Part shown: positions 43,215 to 48,793 of the stretch, in pieces
Numbering within the stretch: the stretch's first letter is position 1
Layout: every line of letters starts with the position of its first letter
Virus record (IMG/VR): IMGVR_UViG_3300044630_000814
Coordinates: 1-63,724 of that record
From: a virus
Reading direction: 5' to 3' (one strand)
DNA length: 63,724 bases
Program-made: the position numbers and the translations under genes
Notes under the pieces: generated by a model
Databases searched by the model: none
Told to the model about the DNA's origin: nothing
The model's input: only the letters and a program-made list of their open reading frames with translations

Positions 43215-44155
43215 AACCAATTCATATAGCGGTCCTTTGTCGGCACACCCAGCTTCGCTGGCTTGCGCTCCAACACCTCATAGCGGTGCATGAACATGAG
43301 TAGCTCGTCGAACGTTCTGCCTATGCGCTCTGGTGAGACGGAGATGCCTTCGGAGCTAATCCAATAGCGTCCCTCGTGGGCGCTTCTTATGATAGTAAGC
43401 AAAGCTCGGTAGTTATCCTCGACCTTGTCACTGCGTATCAGTCCCTTGAGGTTGTCTGCCTGTGACGCATAGTTGCGGTTAGCTTCCACCATGTTAGTGC
43501 GCTCTATGAGGTTGTGCGCCTCAAACTCACTGCGGCTTACCTTCACCACGGGTAGGGTCACATCAGGCCCATTCCAGCGCGGCTGCGATACATACTCGGT
43601 GCGCAGCTTGGTCATTGCGGAGAGGTATTTCCTGAACTCTGTGTATTCCTTCCTAACTTTGTTAGCTGCCTTGCGGTTGACCGCATGCTTCACGTTTTCT
43701 TCTATGTCGTCGATTAGCCAGTGGTTCTCATGGCGGACAACGCGCACAGGTGTGTTGTTAGGTAGCCGCCAATCGCCTTGCACAATCTCAGGCGCGTTTG
43801 ACCCTATGGCCCTACGCATGAAGCAAGTAACCCAAGCCCTGTAGTGGAAGGTATACATCTTTAGCCCAAGCAACATGTAGAACATGTCGTGTGTCGTGGG
43901 CGATACCCAGCCACCATTGTTTATGGTTAGCGTATTATCTGGATGGTAACGCACGATGTCCGTGGCATGCATCCGCACCACGATGTCGTTACCCTCCTTG
44001 CGTATGTTGTAGTATTTCTTGTTGCGCGCACCCAGCGGCTTAGTTCCGTCCTTGTCGCCCCTGACGGGATTGACAAGGGACTCGTGCCTCGCTGCGTCGT
44101 TGTATGATGCAAGTCTGGGGATGTCCCAGTTGCGGTAGTGGTTATTCCAGCCCAT
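43211..44155 (-). CDS. Conserved hypothetical phage protein
   Basis: A 314-residue protein with AAGGAGCAAAC before ATG 44155. It contains PLGARNKKYYNIRKEG, VVRMHATDIVRYHPDNTLTI and NNGGWVSPTTHDM, then a helical basic region (KHAVNRKAANKVRKEYTEF) and a C-terminal domain. The RPLG--NIRK--DI--R-H-TDIV pattern recurs in aquatic phages without assigned function. It is last in the P4 operon. Confidence 0.55.
   Translation of the reverse strand: MGWNNHYRNWDIPRLASYNDAARHESLVNPVRGDKDGTKPLGARNKKYYNIRKEGNDIVVRMHATDIVRYHPDNTLTINNGGWVSPTTHDMFYMLLGLKMYTFHYRAWVTCFMRRAIGSNAPEIVQGDWRLPNNTPVRVVRHENHWLIDDIEENVKHAVNRKAANKVRKEYTEFRKYLSAMTKLRTEYVSQPRWNGPDVTLPVVKVSRSEFEAHNLIERTNMVEANRNYASQADNLKGLIRSDKVEDNYRALLTIIRSAHEGRYWISSEGISVSPERIGRTFDELLMFMHRYEVLERKPAKLGVPTKDRYMNWF
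43653..43665. promoter_or_regulatory. CTAACTTTGTTAG repeat inside a coding region
   Basis: A perfect copy within the gene at 43211-44155 (encoding A-N-K-V-R). Intragenic placement suggests an extra binding site or roadblock, though chance is possible for a single copy. Confidence 0.4.
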
Positions 44156-44168
44156 GTGTTTGCTCCTT

Positions 44169-44181
44169 CTAACTTTGTTAG
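44169..44181. promoter_or_regulatory. CTAACTTTGTTAG operator-like repeat
   Basis: A perfect copy spanning the stop codon of the gene at 44178 and lying a few bases before the AAGGAGC of the next gene. In RNA it would form a small hairpin beside that ribosome site. Confidence 0.55.
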
Positions 44182-44594
44182 GCTTGTGATTGAAACGATA
44201 TCTCGGTCGAGCGGTTCACGCCGACCACTGCATCTGCGTTGGTGCTCATCCTTATCTCGGTGTCTTGGTCTTCCTCGCCAAGGCGCACAAACTCCCATGC
44301 TATGTTGAACGCCGTGGGGTCGCCCGTCACTGCTTGCTCGTCTAGCAGTCGGTCGATGGCCTCGAACACTCTCTCCACCGCTTGCGGATGCTCGTAGTGC
44401 TCATACCACTTCACGTCGTTGTAATAGACGGAGATGCCTCGGCTCTCTGGGTCGTAGGTAATCCTCGCATCCCATTCGTTCGTGGCTTCCTTGACGGGGT
44501 AGTTCTCGTCGAACCATAGCTTGAGCAGCGGGTATGATGTCTCGCTGTCAACGGGTGCGTAGATAACTACGTCTACTTCTGAGCGATAGCCCAT
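44178..44594 (-). CDS. Conserved hypothetical protein, acidic
   Basis: A 138-residue protein beginning MGYRSEVDVVIYAP and containing ISVYYNDVKWYEHYEHPQAV and TGDPTAFNIAWEFVRLGEED. Small proteins opening MGYRSEV with a VKWY motif occur in many phages; their role is unknown. Strong acidity could suggest DNA mimicry or host-factor binding, but that is speculation. Confidence 0.55.
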   Translation of the reverse strand: MGYRSEVDVVIYAPVDSETSYPLLKLWFDENYPVKEATNEWDARITYDPESRGISVYYNDVKWYEHYEHPQAVERVFEAIDRLLDEQAVTGDPTAFNIAWEFVRLGEEDQDTEIRMSTNADAVVGVNRSTEISFQSQA

Positions 44595-44595
44595 G

Positions 44596-44874
44596 TTATG
44601 CTTCCTCCTGTTCTGGTTTATCTAGATACTCGTCTATTCGTTGATGCTTGCTAAAGAGGTCATCGGTCAGGCGTCCGGTTAGGAAATTGCTTCGGCCATT
44701 ATGAGTGCCGCTTTTCCCGTCCAGCCGGACACGTGCTTTCGCTTTGTGCATGCGGCCCTTCACTGCCTTCTCCGTTACACCTAGCCGCTCGGCGATAGCT
44801 CTGGCGCTAAAGCCAGCACGTTTCAGCCCTGCAGCGCGGGCCACCATCTCTGCGTCCCACACCTTCTTAGGCAT
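44596..44874 (-). CDS. GcrA/Myb-like HTH protein
   Basis: Ninety-two residues beginning MPKKVWDAEMVARAAGLK, then FSARAIAERLGVTEKAVKGR and MHKAKARVRL. The Trp-start helix-turn-helix resembles the GcrA N-terminal domain, and it is a paralogue of the 53-residue protein at 33066. The C-terminal 40 residues are variable. It likely regulates transcription and is a candidate reader of the CTAAC repeats. Confidence 0.65.
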   Translation of the reverse strand: MPKKVWDAEMVARAAGLKRAGFSARAIAERLGVTEKAVKGRMHKAKARVRLDGKSGTHNGRSNFLTGRLTDDLFSKHQRIDEYLDKPEQEEA

Positions 44875-44875
44875 A

Positions 44876-44971
44876 TCACTTCCCCTTGAATGTGTCGTGT
44901 ATCGCCCAGACGACGAAGATAAACACGGATATGAAAAATACCTCGGCTGCTGCGTGTAATATGGTAGTCAT
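44876..44971 (-). CDS. 31-residue single-pass membrane peptide
   Basis: From ATG 44971 with AAGGAGCAAGACTA upstream. HAAAEVFFISVFIFVVWAI is a clear transmembrane helix followed by HDTFKGK. The upstream frame to 45100 is not used, since it belongs to the next gene in another frame. Tiny early membrane peptides of phages often alter host membrane functions; the role here is unknown. Confidence 0.55.
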   Translation of the reverse strand: MTTILHAAAEVFFISVFIFVVWAIHDTFKGK

Positions 44972-45141
44972 TAGTCTTGCTCCTTCAGTTTCTCGTATAT
45001 CTGCGCCATGCTCATGCCTTTGAGTTCTTCTGGCACTTCGCCGCGCATCTCTGCTTCGATAGAGGCAATCGCCTCGTGGTAGCGGTCGAGTCCGACCCAA
45101 CCTGTCGGGTCATCGACGTTTAGTTTTGCTTTCTTTCCCAT
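44971..45141 (-). CDS. 56-residue hypothetical protein
   Basis: It reads MGKKAKLNVDDPTGWVGLDR, then YHEAIASIEAEMRGEVPEEL and MSMAQIYEKLKEQD. The start overlaps the preceding stop (TGATG), and the stop overlaps the next start (TAATG). Its own 3' end supplies the ribosome site of the next gene. Helical and acidic. No family is recognised. Confidence 0.6.
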   Translation of the reverse strand: MGKKAKLNVDDPTGWVGLDRYHEAIASIEAEMRGEVPEELKGMSMAQIYEKLKEQD

Positions 45142-45320
45142 CAGTCCCGCCTCTCACGTTCTGCTTTTAGTAACCGCTCGGTTAGCACCTGCTCTAACTC
45201 TGTTAGGTGTAAGCGTTCCTTGGCGGTGGCGATAAGCTCGTTGTTGGTTAGCATCCGGTAGTAGTTCCGGTCTTTGGTTGCTTGTGTGGTTTCGTTTGCT
45301 TGTGTGGTTGTCTGTGTCAT
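45141..45320 (-). CDS. 59-residue hypothetical helical protein
   Basis: From ATG 45320 with GAGGAAGGA upstream. A Thr/Gln-rich N-terminus leads to RNYYRMLTNNELIATAKERL and HLTELEQVLTERLLKAERER, predicted to be helical. A CTAACTCTGTTAG repeat lies within it. It overlaps both neighbours. Function unknown. Confidence 0.6.
   Translation of the reverse strand: MTQTTTQANETTQATKDRNYYRMLTNNELIATAKERLHLTELEQVLTERLLKAERERRD
45194..45206. promoter_or_regulatory. CTAACTCTGTTAG repeat inside a small gene
   Basis: A perfect 5-3-5 copy encoding L-T-E-L in the 59-residue protein. Confidence 0.4.
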
Positions 45321-45466
45321 CCGTTATATCCTTCCTCGCAAAAGGCTTCCCACAAGTCGCGGTCCACCTGTATCCATAGGGTTGTGTCAAACTCCTGCAT
45401 CACCTCGGCATTCTCAAGTATGTCGAAGGCCAATGCTACCTTGTCCCAGTCGTTCAGTTCATCCAT
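45317..45466 (-). CDS. 49-residue acidic hypothetical protein
   Basis: It reads MDELNDWDKVALAFDILENA and LWIQVDRDLWEAFCEEGYNG with four Trp and many acidic residues. ATG 45466 lies inside the upstream gene, and the stop overlaps the next start (ATGA). An acidic early protein of this size could mimic DNA or bind a host enzyme. No family is recognised. Confidence 0.6.
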   Translation of the reverse strand: MDELNDWDKVALAFDILENAEVMQEFDTTLWIQVDRDLWEAFCEEGYNG

Positions 45467-45698
45467 GTGCTTTCTCCCATGCATCACGCTCGGCTGCTAT
45501 CTCCAGACGGGTTAGTTCATCGCGTTCCAACTCACTGCGGAAGTGGTCTTTCGATAAGCCTCGGCGTCCAGTCTCTATGCCGTATTGGGCCACGGCTGGG
45601 CCTAGCTCATACTCTGTCTCGCGTAGCTGTCTGCGTAGCTGGTCATATCTGCGTAGCAGGACGGCTGCTTTCATCTTGGTGCTTAAGTCGTTAACCAT
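45459..45698 (-). CDS. Hypothetical charged helical protein
   Basis: From ATG 45698 (79 residues), with AGGA six bases upstream; ATG 45704 abuts the ribosome site. It is helical with a high Arg/Glu content (LLRRYDQLRRQLRETEYELG and SELERDELTRLEIAAERDAW). It is likely a coiled-coil protein. Second gene after P4. Confidence 0.55.
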   Translation of the reverse strand: MVNDLSTKMKAAVLLRRYDQLRRQLRETEYELGPAVAQYGIETGRRGLSKDHFRSELERDELTRLEIAAERDAWEKAHG

Positions 45699-45706
45699 TT
45701 TCATTC

Positions 45707-45719
45707 CTCACTTTGTTAG
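45707..45719. promoter_or_regulatory. Operator-like repeat (CTCACTTTGTTAG)
   Basis: One mismatch from the consensus. It overlaps the stop of the zinc-ribbon gene and lies just before the next gene's ribosome site. Confidence 0.45.
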
Positions 45720-45907
45720 GCGTTATTATACTTCGGGTTGAGCTGCTTGAGTTCGGTAAAGTTGGAGACGAGGACGTAATTGCTCTTGTTGAGCGGGGCC
45801 ACGCAGTGCCTTACCTTCCTCGCCTCCAAGTCCCCACACACAGGACAGGTTTGGTAGCCAAGGGCTACACGTCTCGGATTAATTTTGTCGCCGCAGTGAC
45901 ATTTCAT
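45716..45907 (-). CDS. Small zinc-ribbon protein, first gene after P4
   Basis: Sixty-three residues with AAGGAGCAAACT before ATG. C3 and C5 in MKCHCGD and C21 and C24 in TCPVCGD form a zinc ribbon, followed by KVRHCVAPLNKSNYVLV and LKQLNPKYNN. The arrangement resembles TraR/DksA-like small phage zinc proteins, some of which bind RNA polymerase. As first gene of an early operon it could modify host transcription; this is inferred. Confidence 0.6.
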   Translation of the reverse strand: MKCHCGDKINPRRVALGYQTCPVCGDLEARKVRHCVAPLNKSNYVLVSNFTELKQLNPKYNNA

Positions 45908-45921
45908 AGTTTGCTCCTTTT

Positions 45922-45934
45922 CTAACCTTGTTAG
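45922..45934. promoter_or_regulatory. CTAACCTTGTTAG operator-like repeat downstream of P4
   Basis: A perfect inverted repeat centred about +43 from the predicted P4 start, directly before the first ribosome site. Confidence 0.65.
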
Positions 45935-45977
45935 GGCTGGTTGGGTGAACCGACCTGACCTTTTGTTTTTTCTTTTA

Positions 45978-46006
45978 TTTGTAGCACAAAATACCTTCTA
46001 CGTCAA
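45978..46006 (-). promoter_or_regulatory. Promoter P4 (small early gene operon)
   Basis: TTGACG (46001-46006), a 17-base spacer and TACAAA (45978-45983) on the minus strand. CCCACATCACTTGAC upstream and TTGTGCTACAA at the -10 match P3. Its CTAAC repeats stand at the same distances as those of P3. Confidence 0.78.
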
Positions 46007-46033
46007 GTGATGTGGGCACGAGGTCGGGCACGT

Positions 46034-46046
46034 CTAACTAGGTTAG
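46034..46046. promoter_or_regulatory. CTAACTAGGTTAG operator-like repeat upstream of P4
   Basis: A perfect inverted repeat 27 bp before the -35 hexamer, as at P3; centred near -69. Confidence 0.65.
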
Positions 46047-46051
46047 GTAGC

Positions 46052-46477
46052 GTAAGAAAATGGGATGACGGGAAACTGCGCTTTGTAAGGAAAATCGGGG
46101 TAATGTAAGAAAAGTGGCGAGGAAAAACTTACAAAAGAAAATGGCAGAAGCCTGCGGGTTTCAGTAAGGAAGTTGGGTGTAATGTAAGAAAGTTAGTTAA
46201 AAAAATAATAATAAAGGGCTGGAACGATTTTGCTTACGGATATTTCGGTGCATCTGCGAGAGAGCGTCTTTTCGGAGCGATGCCCCAAAAAAACCTTACA
46301 ACCCTTACGACCCTTACAAAGCGCAGAAATGCGTGGGTCATTTTCTTACAATAGGGCTAACTTTTCTTACATTACACAACTTTCCTTACAATACCCTGTG
46401 CGCTCGTCAGTCCTGTTACTATCATAGGAGCACCTAACTAAGTTAGGGCTGGTAATGTAAGTTTTCTGCATTGTAAG
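46052..46477. repeat. TGTAAG iteron-like array in non-coding hub
   Basis: Eleven exact TGTAAG hexamers occur in about 430 bp. The plus-strand copies are at 46084, 46104, 46183, 46456 and 46472. The inverted CTTACA copies are at 46128, 46295, 46313, 46345, 46366 and 46385. Four one-base variants lie at 46052, 46164, 46233 and 46304. Larger units of about 35 bp (GTAAGGAA...GTAATGTAAGAAA) occur twice directly and once inverted. No convincing gene lies here. It may be a replication origin, or a multi-site regulator target between the two arms. Confidence 0.6.
46399..46446 (+). repeat. 48-bp direct repeat, copy A
   Basis: Starts TGCGCTCGTCAGTC, continues with GTTACTATCATAG and ends in CTAACTAAGTTAG. 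It matches copy B (46496-46543) at 43 of 48 positions. Each copy carries one CTAAC operator at its right end. TACTATCAT could also act as a -10 region. Confidence 0.65.
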
Positions 46478-46495
46478 TTTTTCGCCTGCACCTAA

Positions 46496-46543
46496 TGCGC
46501 TCGTCAGTCTCGTTACTATCATAGAAGCCCCTAACAAAGTTAG
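46496..46543 (+). repeat. 48-bp direct repeat, copy B
   Basis: The second copy, 97 bp from the first, ends in the operator CTAACAAAGTTAG (46531-46543). The five differences from copy A are clustered in two small patches and the operator spacer, so the operator arms are conserved. Confidence 0.65.
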
Positions 46544-46579
46544 ATGTGTTCACCCTGCTGCATTAGGTGCAAACAAAAA

Positions 46580-46601
46580 CCCCCATGCTTGCGCATGAGG
46601 G
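46580..46601 (-). terminator. Intrinsic terminator after gene 46658
   Basis: CCCCCATGC and GCATGAGGG pair (one mismatch) around TTGC. On the minus strand the hairpin is followed by TTTTTG. It isolates the 46658 gene transcript from the P4 operon. Confidence 0.75.
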
Positions 46602-46615
46602 TTCGGTGAGAGGTT

Positions 46616-46628
46616 CTAACTTTGTTAG
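46616..46628. promoter_or_regulatory. CTAACTTTGTTAG operator-like repeat
   Basis: A perfect copy between two hairpins in the 3' untranslated region of the gene at 46658. Confidence 0.5.
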
Positions 46629-46631
46629 GTC

Positions 46632-46656
46632 GGGGGAGCTTGCGCTCCCCTCCCCG
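46632..46656. other. Strong hairpin directly after stop codon
   Basis: GGGGAGC-TTGC-GCTCCCC, extended by TCGGGG/CCCCGA flanks, begins two bases after the stop of the 46658 gene. No U-tract follows, so it may stabilise the mRNA end rather than terminate. Confidence 0.55.
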
Positions 46657-46657
46657 A

Positions 46658-47149
46658 TTAGTCCATTAGGTTGAATTGTGTCAGGTCGATGCCGAGCTTC
46701 TCAAGTCCCATGCCGATATAGAAGGTTGCATCAAGGGTTGCCTCGGTCGGATTCTCATCTGCCTTGCCTGCCTTATAGAGCTTGGTAAGCTCGGTGACAA
46801 AGCGGTCGTGAATATCCCGTGGCGCATTGGCCCCCGCACCTTTCTTGACCTCAGGCTTCACATACTTAAGCACATCAGACCAAGGCTTATACTCATTATA
46901 CTTAGGGTTCTTGGCCTTCTTCTCCTTGGCTAGCTCTAACACTAGAGCCTTCTCCGCTCGGATAGCTTCCCGCACCTTGGCCTCATTACCAGATAGCGGG
47001 CCTTTCATCGGGATAAGCCACCAGCCAGCACCGAACTGTTCGGTAAGACTCTCGGCATATTCACGTAGCTTGCCGTATGTGGACTCGGTGGCCTTCATGT
47101 AGGCAAGGCGAGTAGTTGTGAGTGCGTTACGCATTGTTGCATTAGTCAT
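46658..47149 (-). CDS. Hypothetical early protein, own transcription unit
   Basis: A 163-residue protein from ATG 47149 with AGGAGCAAACATATT upstream; the longer frame to 47197 has no ribosome site. It contains YGKLREYAESLTEQFGAGWW followed by LIPMKGPLSGNEAKV, then a basic region and a C-terminal FYIGMGLEKLGIDL. It is the most upstream leftward gene and has its own terminator, so it may be expressed first. It is a candidate regulator of the adjacent hub. No family is recognised. Confidence 0.55.
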   Translation of the reverse strand: MTNATMRNALTTTRLAYMKATESTYGKLREYAESLTEQFGAGWWLIPMKGPLSGNEAKVREAIRAEKALVLELAKEKKAKNPKYNEYKPWSDVLKYVKPEVKKGAGANAPRDIHDRFVTELTKLYKAGKADENPTEATLDATFYIGMGLEKLGIDLTQFNLMD

Positions 47150-47541
47150 AATATGTTTGCTCCTATTAGTGTGTGAGTATCGGGGAGTGTTTGTCACCCT
47201 TCCGATGATTTGTTTGTCTCACAATTTAATCGGGATTGCAAGAAAAAAACGCATAAAAGCACCTAACAAGGTGAGGTTTCACGTTTTGTTCCGGTGGGGG
47301 CAGGGGTTGTTCGTTCTTTGTTCTGTTTACCCTACCGCCCCCCGACCCCCCAAGCCACACAGACAAGGTGCCGCTCCCCCTATACATACTATTTTGCACA
47401 TTATCTCACCACATTTTAAAAAACCCTGTCATCTGGCACACCCCCGGGATTCGAAACCACAAATCGACCCCCCACCCCCATATTTTTCCAGCCACCGTTT
47501 TCCCGGCACTCGATATCTGCAGACCCCCCGTCGATGGTACC
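47150..47541. other. Non-coding divergent region
   Basis: About 390 bp between the leftward and rightward arms, with no gene that I can support. It holds an imperfect operator copy (CTAACAAGGTGAG, 47263-47275), nested inverted repeats at 47178-47227 (TGTGAG...CTCACA enclosing ATCGG...CCGAT) and C-rich tracts. A packaging site near the HNH and terminase genes could also lie here, but none can be identified by eye. Confidence 0.5.
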
Positions 47542-47571
47542 TTGACGTATTTGACCCCCCGGGGGTATTAT
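47542..47571 (+). promoter_or_regulatory. Rightward (structural operon) promoter P5
   Basis: TTGACG (47542-47547), an 18-base spacer and TATTAT (47566-47571). The spacer contains ACCCCC-C-GGGGGT, a G/C inverted repeat that could hold a regulator. It is the only clear plus-strand promoter before the HNH and terminase genes. A terminator lies about 90 nt downstream of its predicted start. Confidence 0.65.
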
Positions 47572-47664
47572 TTTTGAATGGGGTGGGTAGCTTCGGGACT
47601 GCTCCGTGGCTTGCTTGCAAGGCCCACCTCTTTTCCCGTCGCTGCGTTGTTCTCTGCGCAGCAG

Positions 47665-47700
47665 CCCCCGTCACCCTAGGTGTTCGGGGGTTTTTCTTTT
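47665..47700 (+). terminator. Terminator in the leader of the structural operon
   Basis: CCCCCG (47665-47670) pairs with CGGGGG (47685-47690), enclosing a CACC/GGTG hairpin, and TTTTTCTTTT follows. It stands between promoter P5 and the HNH gene, so most P5 transcripts would stop at about 110-120 nt unless terminator read-through is allowed. Confidence 0.72.
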
Positions 47701-47727
47701 ACCGTTGCTGTGCTATGCGCACCACCC

Positions 47728-48084
47728 ATGCCGTTCAACGACATAGAAAAGCGTAGGGAAGCGAGCCGCAGGCACTATGCGAAGCATCGTGAAAAGGTCA
47801 TTGCCAAGGCAAAAGTATATAGCAAAGCGGCCAAAGACCGTATCCGTGCGTTTATAAACGCCCACCTAGTGGCTAATCCATGTGTGGATTGCGGCGAAAC
47901 TAACACCGTCGTGCTTGAGTTCGACCACATAGGCGGCAACAAACACTTCAACATATCAGATGCGGCCCGGTTCGGGTACGGAATGGCAAAACTCAAGGAA
48001 GAAATAGCCAAGTGCGAAGTGCGCTGCGCCAACTGCCACAGGAAGAAAACGTACGAGCGAGGCGGCTGGACCCATCGGGGTTAA
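47728..48084 (+). CDS. HNH endonuclease
   Basis: A 118-residue protein from ATG 47728. CVDCG and CANCHRK provide the zinc-binding Cys pairs, and VVLEFDHIGG carries the catalytic His, the usual HNH order. The N-terminus is basic (KRREASRRHYAKHREKV). HNH nucleases next to terminase genes stimulate specific genome cleavage in several tailed phages. It is the first gene of the rightward arm, directly before the terminase pair. Confidence 0.82.
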   Translation: MPFNDIEKRREASRRHYAKHREKVIAKAKVYSKAAKDRIRAFINAHLVANPCVDCGETNTVVLEFDHIGGNKHFNISDAARFGYGMAKLKEEIAKCEVRCANCHRKKTYERGGWTHRG

Positions 48085-48160
48085 TTTTTGTCTTTGCTTT
48101 TTCCTGCTACTAGCGTACACGCACGGCTTCACTGCTTCCCTCAAACCGGATGCTGCACAC

Positions 48161-48793
48161 ATGCCCGTTATTAAAGTAGAACCGTCCGACGAATATCCGG
48201 TGCCTTATGACACCGTCGAAGAGAAACCCACGTCGCTCCTTGAAGAGATTGCGTTAGCGGGGAACACGGCAGAACTCCTTGTTGGTATGGGTGCCCCACT
48301 CGAACTGGATGAAAACACCGCTAAGGAAGCCAAGAAGCTTGCCGACATGGTGCAGAAGCGGGAAACCAAGAACCTTAATCAGGTGACGACTGCATTTGGT
48401 GCGGCCCAGTTTCTACGTGCCTATGGCCAACAGTTGGCATTAGATGCAAACCAAGTGCGGGCTGCAATTACGTTCAAGCTCATGGAGCTAGCGAATTACG
48501 GTGACCCTAAGGTGGAACTGAAGGCGCTTGAGCTTCTAGGTAAGCACAGCGACATCGGGCTATTCACGAACAAGTCTGAGATTACCATCAACTACAAAGA
48601 CCCGACAGAGTTGGAGAATGCGATTAAGGAGCGTGTCAAGCGGTTACTGAATGCAGATGTCATCGACATCACGCCCCTCGGACAGACCATCGAGGAAGAA
48701 CTGGCGCATTACGACCACAACGAGGCGTACGGGGAACTTGATGAGATGGAAGACGCACAGTTCGCAGAACTGGCGGAGGATGAGGACGAGTGA
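48161..48793 (+). CDS. Terminase small subunit (putative)
   Basis: A 210-residue protein with an acidic C-terminus. KPTSLLEEIALAGNTAELLV is followed by helical segments (TTAFGAAQFLRAYGQQLAL, LKALELLGKHSDIGLF). Size, helical character and direct coupling to the large subunit (GTGA overlap) support the small-subunit role of binding packaging sites. Small subunits are poorly conserved, so the call rests mainly on context. Confidence 0.65.
   Translation: MPVIKVEPSDEYPVPYDTVEEKPTSLLEEIALAGNTAELLVGMGAPLELDENTAKEAKKLADMVQKRETKNLNQVTTAFGAAQFLRAYGQQLALDANQVRAAITFKLMELANYGDPKVELKALELLGKHSDIGLFTNKSEITINYKDPTELENAIKERVKRLLNADVIDITPLGQTIEEELAHYDHNEAYGELDEMEDAQFAELAEDEDE

Noticed and set aside
46230-46427. 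A 65-residue plus-strand frame in the TGTAAG region
   Set aside because: It runs through repeated CTTACA elements and has no ribosome site or recognisable domain; its composition follows the repeats.
47118-47756. A 212-residue plus-strand frame
   Set aside because: It begins antisense to the gene at 46658 and passes through promoter P5 and its terminator. The product is Pro/Arg-rich with no domain, as expected for C-rich non-coding DNA.
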